Origin: Chondrus crispus
Lineage: Eukaryota; Rhodophyta; Florideophyceae; Gigartinales; Gigartinaceae
Direction of reading: 5' to 3'
DNA: 64,000 nucleotides
Assembly (NCBI RefSeq): GCF_000350225.1
Contig: NW_005179123.1
Location: 1-64,000 of the forward strand
Part shown: piece after piece, positions 37,577 to 48,389 of the stretch
Numbering within the stretch: position 1 is the stretch's first letter
Layout of the letters: the number at the start of each line of letters is the position of its first letter
Position numbers and translations under genes: made by a program
Notes under the pieces: generated by a model
Seen by the model: only the letters and a program-made list of their open reading frames with translations
The model's database searches: none
Told to the model about the DNA's origin: nothing

Positions 37577-40320
37577 TCACACTAGGGCTGGATGAGAAGG
37601 GGCCGCGCCGTGACAGGACATGCGGGAAAGGGTAGTGAAGGCGACGCTTGACCAGATTGCGAAGCTGAGGCGTTGCTGGAGGCGGAGCTTGGCGGTGCCA
37701 TACGTAGTCGATGTGCGGCGCGCGATGTGGTGTGCGAGGGTTTCGAGCACGCCATTGGTGCGCTCACTAGGGGCACCGAGTATGAGAAAAAAACTGCCAG
37801 ATGGCGGTGACGTACACATTCCGTTTAACGCACGTAAAGCACTATTAAGGCTTAAATGTGGGCAGGATTAAATTAGACATCACCTGTTCGAACACAGTGC
37901 ACATCCTCTCCCAGCGAGTCTACTGATAATGCAATGCTCTGCAATTATCATCAGAGGATTGCTCGTACGACAGTCAAAGGAGGTCGGGATGGGCAAGAGG
38001 AAGTAGTATAAATGCCCAGAGGCGCAGGGCAGAATAGCTACCCGAACACGCACAAGCACAAGAAGAACCCACAGTAAAAAAGACGCGACCCCTCAACTCG
38101 CCCGGACCTGCCGGTTAACTTTACTGTTTTTCTCTATTTTGCGACACCGAGCGTGTCAAAAGCGAGCGCCGCGAAATACCATTCAAGAGGAGGGAGCGGG
38201 GCGTCGGACTGTAAATGGTACACATTGCGTACAGCGCGAGCGTGGGAGCGGAGCTTTTCTGTATCGCAAGCTTCAGCGCCGCCAGCAAGGTTGCGGGCAG
38301 CGGAGGAGAGAGCACTTGAGCGGTAGGGCGAGCGAACCGTAATATCATACGCTGTAGGCTGATCTGGAGGCGCGCCGGCGGGAGGGGCGGGGGGTTGGAC
38401 AAGAATGTCGGCAGGCCGGCGAGCGGTGTTGGGCAGGAGGTAGGGAACTTCGAGGTCACATCGGAGACCAGAGGCGCGAAATGCATGGCGGACGAGGACG
38501 TTGCGTACAGTGTTGTGGCGATGGATCACCCCAACCCCGTGACGGCAAATAGCGGCATGGTCACCACAGGCGTCCTTGGGTCGGTGACAGTGCAAGCAGA
38601 CAAAAGGGCGAATGGAGTCATCATAAACAGGGGTATCTAGATGTCTGCGGAGCATGCAGGACCAGACAGAGCTGGACACGCGCAAGGCTAGAGAATGGTG
38701 GGAGCAGATAAAGGAAGCAGCACCGGGAGCACGCAGAGAGTTTTATCGGGCGAGGGGCGTGTAGAGGCAGCACAGTGGTCGGAAGGGCGGGGTTGCGGTT
38801 CCAGGAAGTTGTCTCCCAGTACATACGAGAAGCGACACCGTGGAGAACCTGATATAGGGCAGTGTGTATACGATCAGGTCTTTCCAGCAATGCATCAGGC
38901 TCGAATGGCCCGAGAGATGAGGCAATGGTGAGAATGCCACGTGTATGGACCTCGGGGTTTAAAGCACCCAGGACCCGTACCAGGGACCGACGGGCCATCC
39001 TACCGTAGAAAGGGACCGAGGGATTAGATGGCCCTTGCACCCGTACAGGGGCTGCCTCAATGAGGCTTGCAGCGTACGAGGCATGGACAAACGGAGAAAG
39101 GGAGTTGAAGCCGTGGCCTCCGAGGCGGAGCGGGAGGCTGATTTGCGTCGCCATTGCACGGGAGACCGGAACGTCATTAAGGCGGGAGTAGGCCGAGAGT
39201 TGGAGCTCATCGAAGAGAAATGCGGCGGGGAAGGAGATATCGGGAGGCGTTAGGCATGCTCTACTCGGCATACGGAGGCGGTGACACGGTGTAGATGAAA
39301 CCGAGTGCCCGGCGCATCAGGTATGTCTTCAAGGAGCTGAAGAGATTCATGGCAGGACTGGACCTTCTGCAAAAGATGGTGGCGGATGAAGGCTTGCGTG
39401 CCCAGCGGGGCTCCCAGCAGGACGACACCCCCATCTTGGGCCACATAGAGGGGAAATATTCGAAGGAGGCGGGACAGGTTTGCTGACGTGGTTTTGGGCC
39501 AGTATGCCCGACATTTTTCAATATCCATGTAGAAACCGGACGCTGGACCCTCGTCCCGTAGTTTTTTAGAGCCTTGAGAACTTCATCGATAGGGCCTACG
39601 ATTGTGCCATCATCAGCATACCATCGGTTGAGGGCGAGTCTGCACTGGCGACTGATACGGCGGACTAGGGGCTGGATGGCGAGTAAAAAGAGGAGCATAC
39701 TGGCAGGGTCGCCTTGCTGGTTGCCCTCTTGGCTCTGCATGAGGAACCGAGGGGTGAAAGGCAAGACTAGATCCGGCACTGTGAGGCCGTATATAGATTC
39801 AAGGAGCGAGCGAGGCTTGGCGTCTGCAGCGGGAGGCGATCGAGCAATGACTGGCGAGAAAAGGAATTAAAAGCGTTGCGTGCGTCCACAGAGACCATAA
39901 CATAGTTTGAATCCCGACCGTGGCGGTGCATCAGCATTCTACAGTCATGCACTATGGCATCCATCCCGGAGGGGCCGGCATTTGCCAACTGCTCGGGGAG
40001 GAGCCAATCGCGAGTGTCCTCGATGACGGGCGGCAGGAGGACTTTGGTTACAAGGGGACGTAAGGCTTGGCCTACAGCGATTGGCCGAATCTTGTCCGGA
40101 TGAGGCTGCAGCGGGATTGATGTAGAAGCGGCAAGAAGGGGCGCAGTTTGATCCGGAATATCCCCGCGAGCGAGGCGCCGAACTAAGCGCGTCAAGGCAG
40201 ACAGCCCGGTCACTCCAGCATCAGGGCCAAGGGTGGTACGGGCAAGTAGCTGGAGGATGCGCGGAGATAGGCGGTCAGGGCCTGCGGCGGACGTGGGATT
40301 CAAGGCATGCATAAGTCCTG
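37577..40320 (-). mobile_element. Decayed LINE with restriction-like endonuclease
   Basis: This non-LTR retrotransposon remnant lies in minus orientation. Coding pieces run 40312-39767, 39779-39261, 39271-38621 and 38685-38134, each in a different frame, so at least three frameshifts separate them. A further piece, 37819-37577, looks like the protein's C-terminal tail (RLQQRLSFAIWSSVAFTTLSRM) and is split off by a probable solo LTR. Motifs: SAAGPDRLSPRIL and KIRPIAVGQALRPLV (early RT), VDARNAFNSFSR (RT A), EGNQQGDPASMLLF (RT B), YADDGTIVG (RT C), then CLHCHRPKDACGDHAAICRH with a following RHN and RRPADIL ... AYDITV. The Cys/His motif followed by a PD-D type site resembles the endonuclease of R2/CRE-type LINEs. 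The N-terminal end is missing and I see no poly-A tail. Confidence 0.8.
37857..38073 (+). repeat. Probable 217-bp solo LTR inside the LINE
   Basis: The segment begins TGTGGG and ends CCCACA, perfect 6-bp inverted ends. The flanks TTAAA and GTAAA could be a 5-bp target duplication with one change. AGTATAAATGCC near 38007 gives a TATA box at an LTR-like place. It separates the LINE body from its C-terminal tail. No second copy lies in the window, so the family is unknown and orientation is judged only from the TATA box. Confidence 0.4.
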
Positions 40321-40403
40321 CAGGCTAACTTAGTGTGTTCTGTTTTTTCGTGTACGTTGATGGTCAGGACGCGTTCGGGATTGCATACGGAAACTATGGC
40401 AAA

Positions 40404-41273
40404 TCAGCAACTGGCCGGAGATGGAAGCGCGTCGGGGACGAGACATTCAGCGCAGAGCGCGCTTTTTGAACCTGTTGCGCATCCTGTACTCCGCAGTTTC
40501 GATGCAAAGAAGGTCTCTGTGGAGGATTGTTCGCCGCCGAGGAATGCGAGCTGGAGGACGGATTGCTGCCACCACGTGCGACAGGGGTTGTTATTCTTGT
40601 AATCTCCGAAGCGCTGTCTCCAGAGCATGCCGGGTAGTTCACCTGCAGGGAAGGCGTACCGGAAGAGAGCGACGTAGGTATTGTAGAGGATGCCGCCGCC
40701 GGATGCGTGGCCAATGAGTTTGCCGCATTGCCATGTTTCATGCATCTGAGCGGCGTTGTGAATGATGTTGCGAAAGCGAGGGTTGCCAAGGACGTTACTG
40801 CCACGACGATGCGAGGCGAGGAGGCCGAGGGAGCCCTCTCGGAGAGCTGTGAAGTAGCTGTTTCCATCCTCAAAGGTTGAACCATCCAGATAAAAGGAGT
40901 GGAGCATATATTGTTCGAGGAGGGCGGAGTAGCGGTCATGGAGCCCTGTGTTGAAGCCCGAGGCGTTGTTGTCCGCAAGGACGTTTGCGGTGTAATCGTC
41001 GAATCCTGACTCGCCTTCGATGGCGAGGTTTGCGAGGTAGACATTGCTGTTGTAGCCAGCCCAGTTGGAGAAGATGCGATGGGGTTCGAGGAGGGCGTTC
41101 GGGGAGCTGCGGGTGGAGGTCTCACTAGCGCCCCAAGCAAAGCGGTTCATGACGAACAAGGCGATGGCGGATTGCATGAGGACGCGGTCGGCAGTGGAGA
41201 TGTGGGCATACAGGAGATCGTAGGTGAAGCCAATGCCGGTTCCGCCGAGGAACCAGTTGTGATGAAGGGAGAA
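40404..41273 (-). pseudogene. Heparinase II/III-like host gene fragment
   Basis: This is a host-type reading frame of about 289 codons with no start of its own; it runs back to 41273, where Gypsy-4 begins. Read from there it has HHNWFLGGTGIGFTYDLLYAH, then RIFSNWAGYNSNVYLANLAIEGE, then LDGSTFEDGNSYFTALREGSLGLL. This is the order of the alpha/alpha-toroid catalytic domain of heparinase II/III-family polysaccharide lyases: an Asn-Trp rich helix pair, then the (P)DG-x-EG-x-Y block. The usual C-terminal beta-sheet domain is absent, and the last 50 or so codons before the stop look out of frame. The gene is cut at its N-terminal side by Gypsy-4, and the LINE lies close to its other end. In an alga such an enzyme would act on wall or matrix polysaccharide. 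The family call is by pattern only. Confidence 0.5.
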
Positions 41274-41274
41274 C

Positions 41275-41510
41275 TAATGGATTGTCTGGGTGTACGGACG
41301 CGCGCGCGGTAGGCAAGGAAAAGGGCACGACCTCAGAAAGTTGCTGAGATCGATTCCCCCAAGCTGGAGCTCAGCTCGGGATTTTATGTTCAACTAGGAC
41401 CCTGACCGGACCCCGACTTGGACCGACCCCTGGCCCTATGTAGGCGGGCCGAACGTGGGTTGCTCTCCTCACTAGCGCACCCTGGGTAGACAAACTGATT
41501 GCAGGGTAAC
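41275..41510 (-). repeat. Gypsy-4 3' LTR
   Basis: This is a 236-bp LTR. Its full extent is shown by comparison with the other copy, which matches up to a TGATTGCAGGGTAAC end once the DNA transposon there is left out. An inner inverted pair TGTCTGGGT/CCCTGGGTAGACA lies within it. The outermost ends do not show the usual TG...CA. Confidence 0.75.
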
Positions 41511-41573
41511 CCTTATTAATTTTTTCAAACCCTTACTAATTTTTCCAAACCCTTACTAATTTTCCCAAGAACT
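41511..41573 (-). repeat. 22-bp AT-rich tandem repeat, three copies
   Basis: Three units of the type CCCTTACTAATTTTTCCAAA lie between the end of Gypsy-4 pol and its 3' LTR. On the element's own strand they are purine-rich at regular spacing and may be part of, or have expanded from, its polypurine tract. Confidence 0.6.
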
Positions 41574-41626
41574 CGGGTGTCGCAACAGCGCCCCATACGT
41601 CTTAGCACGAAAGAAATGAAGGCGTA

Positions 41627-43733
41627 TTAAATGGAAGAAACCAGAGTTCGCTGACGTGTAGACCCATTCTCCTTGATATCAGCGAAAAAATCTTTGACGA
41701 GAACTGGTACGTCTTCTGTGAGGGTGGAAAGAGCTACCCAGTCGGTCTCCTCATCAGTAAAACCTCTCCATTTCACCTCCAACTCAATATTCCCCTGTTT
41801 ACGGCGGATGTCGTCAAAACGTTCGATAACGAGGAGTTCGTTTTGCTGATACGACAGGTGTTCTTTCAGTTCTTTCGTAATTCCGTAGTCCTTGTTTCGA
41901 AAGAACTTTAGGCCACGCCCATGCACTTCTTCTTGCTTCCCAGTGAGCAGATGTTGAACGAGGAATATGTACTCCGATTTGCATTCGACTACCCGAAATG
42001 GACTCCTCCAACGTAGAGACGGTTTTCGGCCTCTTTCGCGAGACAGCGTGCCGCGAAGAAAGAAATCCCCTTCAGAAAAATTGATAGGGCGAACTCTTAC
42101 TTTGCGGTTGTAGGAGTTTACAGCTATTTGTCGTTTTCGAGTAGATTTTTCTGCTACATCTTTGTGCATATCATCCATCGAAGAATGGATACGGTCGGCG
42201 TTAATCTTCTGCAGAACACAGACTTCGTTGATGGAATGGACAGATCGTATACCGCGACAAGAACTCGTGATTGAAGTCAGAGGAGAGTTCGCTGGCAGCT
42301 GTGTGAAGACGGTGAGAGGACACCGGTTACCTAGTCGTTGCAATTTAGAGTTATTGAGAGCCGACTGTACTATAGGCAGAAGACTTGGCCAACAACGTTG
42401 GGAGAGTTGGAACTCGGAGAGAAGAGCTCGTGTAGCTCTTAGTAGTTCTCTATTTACGACTTCTACCGTCCCGTTTAACCACGGACAGTACGCGAGAGTG
42501 AAGTGGTGGTTCGCCTTATAAGCGTCACACAAGAGGCTTACGAGTTCGTTCTTGAAATGGGTGCCGCGATCGGACACCGATTGTGTTACGACACCGAATA
42601 GGGCAAACCATTGAATGAGGTGGTGTGCGGCGGTGTCCGCGTCTGTTGTCTTCGTAGGCTTGAGCCAAACTAACCCACTGTGGTCGTCCTTAAGCACCAG
42701 GACGTACCTGAAACCGTTTTCTCCAGGAGACATGTGGCAGAAATTGAAATGAAGAATCTTGTTTGGGAGCACGGCATGGAGAGCGTGGCCAAGTGGACGA
42801 GGAACTATTTTCCCAGTGATAGTGCAGAGACAGTGTAGACAGGAATGAACGAACTGCTTGATATCTTCGTTCATCTTCGGCCAGTTGAAGTGAGCCTTAA
42901 CTGCTGCTGCTGTTACATTCGGACCTCGATGTCCACCCCATCCAGTATGGGCTGCAATGATGACACGAAGCTTGATAAGCTCATCCTGGCTTGGTATCCA
43001 TATGATATCCTTGTGCTTTATTAATCCATGTCCAGTTTTATTGAATCCTTTTGGCGGCGATTCGGTCAACTTCTCCTGTGACGACTTTATATCGCCCAGT
43101 AATGGCCAATCCAATCTTCTGTCCAAACCTGGATTCACAGGGGCTATTATTAAAGACTTGATTGTGGCAACACGCTTGACGTTGACATGCCTTTTGGGTT
43201 GAACTGCCCATCTAGTCAGCATATCAGCCCATACGTTGCGATCGCCTGGAAGATGTTCGACTACATAGCGAAATGCGCTTAGTTTGATTGCCCAGCGCAT
43301 CAACTTAGTCGCTGTTTGACCTGAAAGGCTAGGATTATGTCCGTATGGGTCGTAAATATAAACCAAGTTGGCATGGTCCGTGAAGATACTTACGGTGTGT
43401 CCCGTCACTAGGTAGTCTAAACGACACATGGCTTCGACTATAGCGAATCCTTCCTTTTCTGGTACTGACCAGTTCATTGTTCCCCCCTTGAACGCACCAG
43501 ACAGAAAACAAAGAGGCTCGTGATGTTGGTCTTCTATTTGGACCCGTCGTTCATGGTCGGGGACCTGTGTAAGTATAGCTGCCCAGTGGGTGTCCGATGC
43601 ATCTGTGAAGAGACACATGGAATGTCCCCTCTTTGAGTGAGCAAGCTTGACTGAGGCGGCGAGTTGTGTTTTGATGTTAGCGAAAGCTTCATCATGTTCG
43701 GCGCCCCACTCTTCGGCAATGGATGTAGCATAA
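41627..43733 (-). pseudogene. Gypsy-4 pol, RNase H-integrase-chromodomain part
   Basis: This is the C-terminal part of a Gypsy pol. It shows RNase H (LFTDASDTHWAAIL), the integrase zinc finger (HTGWGGHRG ... CLHC), the integrase core (SDRGTHF, NGTVEVVNRE) and a chromodomain-like end (ELEVKWRGFTDEETDW). It matches Gypsy-3 domain for domain. It is separated from the front part of pol by the solo LTR at 43734-44361 and is a fossil. Confidence 0.8.
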
Positions 43734-44361
43734 ACACCCCCAGCGATAGGGGTGTATGCACAGTTCGACCGAGACCCTTGTCGATCGGAAAGACGGGGGT
43801 GAAGCGGGACACCAGCTAACGGCACCGGGCAGCGGGCCCGGGTGGCGTGGTAGAGCGGGAACGGGGAGGACGGCGGTACGGGCGAGCGGTTCGACGCCTC
43901 GACGCCCCGGCGCGGTACTGGGTAACGATCCAGTACCGACGGGCGGAGGCGGAGCCGGCTCGTGGGCGTACCGCACGCGTCCTCAACCCGCGCTCGGTGC
44001 CACTTGTAAGGTAATTAGCGAGCGTTACCTTAGAATAAGCGGGAAATCGGACCTTGACGGTCGGTGGGTCACAAGTCCGTGCTTGTCCTCCTCCACCGCC
44101 GCCGGTCCGCTCCATATTTAATATACAAAACAACCTATAACACTACACTACCGAAGTACTGTAGTGGTCTACTGTAGCACGGATCGGACCGTACTGTAAT
44201 ACTGTCAGCCATCGTGGCTGACAGTACACGTGTATGCGCGCGCGCCCTGTACCCGAGGGGTACACGTGGCCACGCGTGGTAGTACTGTAGAGCCCGAGGC
44301 TCTACAGTATTGGATCCGTTGTCGATCTAATCTAAAAAGCCCCAGGGGGGGTTATACTACA
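43734..44361 (-). repeat. Solo LTR of the Gypsy-6/7 family inside Gypsy-4 pol
   Basis: This 628-bp LTR reads on the minus strand from TGTAGTATAACC to GTTTATGCTACA. It is flanked by ATGGA and ATGAA, a 5-bp target duplication with one change. It shares the TATA region (TATTAAATATGGAG), an ACAAGCACGGACTTGT block and a GACGGGCGGAGG block with the LTRs at 60855-61545 and 63589-64000. It carries several perfect hairpins (for example 44199-44224 and 44283-44309). No internal element sequence is left, so it arose by LTR-LTR recombination. Confidence 0.85.
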
Positions 44362-46856
44362 ATGAAAATTTTGCGAACTGCCAGCTTTGTTCGTTTTCCG
44401 GCCTTGGCGTATGCGGATTCCAGTAGAATATGGAGAGGAGCGATTGTCACTGCGTATGCTGGTATACTCTTTCTCATCCAGTTGGTGGCACATAGGAGTT
44501 GTTGAAGCTCGTCCGCCTTTGTCGGCCTTTGCATGGCCAACAGCGATTCGAAATTGCGCGGATGGTACTGTACGCCTTCTTTGGTAATGATGCGCCCGCA
44601 AAATTGGGCTGCGTTAGTGAAGAGGAAACATTTTTCGGCATGTACCTTGACCCCCACTTCGGTGCATACGCGAAAAAATTCGCCCATGTGATCCAAAAGG
44701 GCTCGTTCATCCTTTTCGTAGAATAGAAAATCGTCGATCCATTGCAGCATGTTAGTGACGCGTCCGTTGAACTTTTCTTGAAGCACTGCTTGGAAATGGT
44801 TGCCAGAATCGGTACCTCCTTGAAGGAGTCGTTTTGATGAGTAAACGCCGATTGGTGTTTGGATTGACATGCTCTCCTGACTTTCCTTGGACAGTGGTAC
44901 CTGCCAATACCCGTGAGCGAGGTCCAGGTTTGCGAAACAAGTACTGCCTTCGATATCCTGAAGGTGTGACTCCAGGTGTGGCATCGCAGACGTAATTGGA
45001 ACAGTCCTGGCGTTTGGTCCCCGCAGATCCACTGTAAAACGTAGCCTTGACGAGCCCGGTTTTGTAACTGCGAGTGCAGGACTAGCCCAACGTGCCTTCG
45101 GGTTCTTGTAGATAGCTTCCACCGCTTCCAGCTCTTTGATTGTTCGCACGATAAAATCGCGTTGTTGAGAGGCATATCGACGTTGAGGGGAGCGATATGG
45201 GTGAGCATTCTTGACAAGGGTGATCCGAGGTGGCTCGACTTTAGCTGGAGGATCAGGACCCAGTTTGATGCGAAAAATATCTCGGTAATTCTCCAGCATC
45301 TTGGTGAGGCGCGATAGCCCTTCTTCTGTAAGTCCATTGCTCTGGGCTTCGCCGAGCATCTTGGAAAAAGCAGAATCGATGGAGTCTTTCGAATCTTTGC
45401 CTATACCGGCGGCTAATGCTTCTGGTAATTCTATTGGGTCGTCGTCAGTTGATTGGTAGGCGAGTCCCCTGTAGTTCATCGCCAAGAACTTAGCGTGTCC
45501 AGATTTTATGTTGGAGATGTCCTGATTGTGAACGACTTGACGGACTTGTTTCAGGTGTTGGTGAAGATTGAAACCGATTGCTTTCAAAAAAGAGCGCCCC
45601 AAAAGCACCTCGTTCATTTCTTGGTCGGTTACATGGAACTCGATCCCACGGATACGAACAGGGATATTAGAGCCCGGTAAGAAAATGGTGATGGAAAGAA
45701 CTACCGACCGTGACGCTGAGAACTTTACAGTAGGGTCGGTTTTGAAGGCGCTCTCTAAAACCATGGGTGAGTCAAATTTTTTGATGTTGATAGTGGTATC
45801 CGCTGTTGAAAGCTTGGCGGCTGTTGCCGCAGGGATCGAGCTGAAATCTGCCCCCGTGTCGCCGAGAGCGATAGCCGAGACCTTGTCTTCGATTAGGATT
45901 CGGTACCGTCCTTCTTCGGCATTCGGCGGTTGGGTTATATCGGTGTACGCGTTAATAGACTTAGCGGATTTATTTTTCTTCTTTGAGTCGTAGAAATCTT
46001 TAAAAATCTGCTTCTTCTCTTCAGGGGAGGTATTGATGCAATCTTTGAGATGATTCGATCTGTCGCAATTCGGGTTTAGACAACCGTCAGTCCATTGCTT
46101 CGATTCTACGTCTTTGCGTTGGCCTCTCTTGCCCGAACCTTCACCATACTTTTGCTTTTTAAAGCTCTTCTCGACATCAGCTCCACGACCGGTGTCGCAG
46201 TCATGTTTCTTGTTCTGCTTCATTCCAAGGATCGCCTCCTCTAAATCTCGAGCAAGAACTGCTTGCGCAACGAGATGCTTCTGGAAATGCGCGATAGAGC
46301 CGCGCTCATCCTTAGACCAATATTTGCGTTCGTCCTTGATCTTCTTGCGCAGGATAGCTGGCTCTACCTTTTCTTGTAACATGTCGATTACCTTAGTTGA
46401 ATTCACACAGTCTTTGAGAACATCGGACGCATTCTGATGATCAAGCGCGCGGACGGCATCGACACAGAAAGTGAGAGCAGCACCAGCCGGATCTTCGTTG
46501 CATAATTTGTACTAGACAGAATTTACGGCGGTCTTGAGTCTGGTTCCAATACTGCGAGAATACATGGCGAGCTGGGCGTCAAACCAGTCTTTGACTTCTT
46601 CCGTAGTCGCTTCTTCCACAGAAGACGCTCCTTCTATTTCACCCATGATGCATAAGGCATGGAGAAGGTTGTCGTCCATGCAGTCACGGATTGACGCCAT
46701 CTTGATTTGGTTGTCTTCACTTCTTTCCTTATTCACGTCGGAAACTTTTCGTGAATACATCGAATACTTTGTTTCGAATTCGATAAGGTCAGGTTGCGTC
46801 AGTTTCGTAATTTTGGGAGCCTGTATGAAGCTAACCAGCCCATAGTCCGATGCCAT
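44362..46856 (-). pseudogene. Gypsy-4 gag, protease and reverse transcriptase region
   Basis: Starting at the ATG at 46856 (MASDYGLVS) the region encodes a Gag of the Gypsy-3 type, a Cys/His knuckle (CLNPNCDRSNHLKDC), an aspartic protease (LGDTGADFSSIP ... LLGRSFLKAIG) and a reverse transcriptase (VDLRGPNA ... WIDDFLFYE) with the lineage linker YAKAGKRTKLA. It is not one continuous frame, so the copy is broken. It ends at the solo LTR. Confidence 0.8.
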
Positions 46857-46913
46857 GTTCACGCAAACGACGCGTCGCCACCCGCACAAAATGCTCTTAG
46901 AACTAAAGCGCTT

Positions 46914-47137
46914 TAATGGATTCTCTGGGTGTACGGACGCGCGCGCTGTAGGCAAGGAAAAGGGCAGGACCTCAGAAAGTTGCTGAGATCGATTCCCCCA
47001 AGCTGGAGCTCAGCTTGGGATTTTATGTTCAACTCGGACCCTGACCGGACCCCGACTTGGACCGACCCCTGGCCCTATGTAGGCGGGCCGAACGTGGGTT
47101 GCTCTCCCCACTAGCGCACCCTGGGTAGACGAACTGA
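46914..47137 (-). repeat. Gypsy-4 5' LTR, main part
   Basis: This is the partner of 41275-41510. It is cut at 47137 by the DNA transposon, and its last bases resume at 48378-48389 after a 3-bp target duplication (TGA at 47135-47137 and 48375-48377). Confidence 0.8.
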
Positions 47138-47223
47138 GGGTGTGTCTTAACTTGCCCGGGTTTGCTTTGCTTGCCCGAGTTTGCCGGTCATTTATTAATT
47201 TATTAATGTAAGTACACGCCTTC

Positions 47224-47285
47224 CCCTTACGTTAGTAGTGGACAGGTGTCCTTTCCCTTACGTTAGTAGTGGACAGGTGTTCCAG
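47224..47285 (+). repeat. 31-bp tandem repeat, two copies
   Basis: Two units of a CCCTTACGTTAGTAGTGG-type sequence start at 47224 and 47255 and differ at a few positions. They lie about 90 bp inside the left end of the DNA transposon, where subterminal transposase-binding repeats are often found. Confidence 0.7.
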
Positions 47286-47675
47286 AGCGACGGTGCTGAC
47301 TTACAGAGGCATACAGCGCCATAAATTGCCAGAACACAACAGGGAGGACACTGTGGGTTCTACAAATTCGCTCCGAGGACGCATCGACAGGGACGTGACA
47401 TGCTGCAGCGTCAAACAACTTCGCCCGAGGGACGCTTCGACATGGACGCGAGACGCTGCAGCGTCGCTCGCTTCCGACCCAGAACGTGGCCATTGCGGGT
47501 GATCCCAGATCACCGGGATAAATAATTGATCTCACCCCCTACTTCTCTCCTTACTACTCCGCCGGATAGCGTATCTATCGCCGGCGCTGTTTGGTCAAAA
47601 AACGGATCTACAACCACTGCCCAGTATCGCCGTTCGCCTCCCCTCCTTTCTTCTCAATCTAATCACTCCTACGCA

Positions 47676-48068
47676 ATGCACGGATATAGAATCATCACTG
47701 CTACGACCGCACTAACCGCAACCGCAGCTCTATTCTCCCTCCTTTCATTTCACCAAGCTATTTCAAACTATCCTCGACCCCGAAAATTCACAAAGCCCTT
47801 AGATCTCCGACGGGGATGGACCTTTGTCAGAGCCAACAGAATTTTTAACGACAAAGAATTCAGTCGTACATACCGTATGGAGGGGGGGATAATATTTGGT
47901 CAGAAACGCCCGCTGCAGACGAGGAGTGAGAGACTTTGCGTTGGTGGCCCCCGTCTTCCGATTGGTGGGAGTCGGAGAGATGCGCCAGAGGCGCGGAGAA
48001 CGGCGCACGTGGCATGGAGGTGTGGAAGCCATTTTCAGGAAAGTAGTAGGCAGAGAGGTGCTTCGTAG
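47676..48068 (+). pseudogene. Possible transposase N-terminal remnant
   Basis: A 130-codon frame opens with a hydrophobic segment (about residues 10-27) and continues with FNDKEFSRTYRMEG near residue 57. The FxRxYRM pattern recalls the start of PIF/Harbinger transposases, where an F-R-x-x-Y/F-R-M block precedes the catalytic domain. After that the frame loses any family likeness, and no DDE residues can be placed. It could equally be a chance frame. It lies wholly within the DNA transposon. Confidence 0.3.
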
Positions 48069-48389
48069 AGTTGGGTTGCCTTTGCGAGATGGCAGGTGCA
48101 TAGATTTTTGCAAAGGGGGAGTTGAGGATGTTTTCGGCAAGGGGCAAGCAATGCGTCCACCGGAGCACAGCGTCCAAATTCGAAAGTTACAAACTTACAA
48201 AAGTAGCCAATATATGATTGACATTTGTCATTACACACTGACATAACTTGAGCTTGCAGTGTAGGGTCGTACTTAGTTTCAAATCATATATTAACGCCCA
48301 GTAGCCAATAGTAGTGCAAATCATGGCTCCGGGCAAGCAAACCCGGGCAAACTCGGGCAAGTGAAGACCCTCCCTGATTGCAGGGTAAC

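Larger units (their letters stand above)
47138..48374. mobile_element. DNA transposon with TIRs and 3-bp TGA target duplication
   Basis: A 1237-bp insertion sits in the Gypsy-4 5' LTR; the empty site is visible in the other LTR at 41494-41510. The ends GGGTGTGTCTTAACTTGCCC and (reverse complement) GGGAGGGTCTTCACTTGCCC match at most positions over about 27 bp. They then continue as shuffled copies of CTTGCCCGRGTTTGC, so each end holds two such units. TGA is duplicated. A 3-bp duplication and GGG ends fit PIF/Harbinger best, although the usual target there is TWA; CACTA elements also make 3-bp duplications but start with CACTA. A 31-bp tandem repeat (47224-47285) and one weak coding remnant lie inside. 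It is probably a decayed or non-autonomous copy. Confidence 0.75.
41275..48389 (-). mobile_element. Gypsy-4, broken Ty3/Gypsy element carrying two later insertions
   Basis: This minus-strand element of the Gypsy-3 lineage has its 3' LTR at 41275-41510 and its 5' LTR at 46914-47137 plus 48378-48389. Its pol is split by a solo LTR (43734-44361) and its 5' LTR by a DNA transposon (47138-48374). Apart from these it has at least one further break. LTRs differ at about ten sites by eye, so it is older than Gypsy-2, Gypsy-3 and Copia-1. The left end lies in the heparinase-like fragment. No target duplication is clear. Confidence 0.85.
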
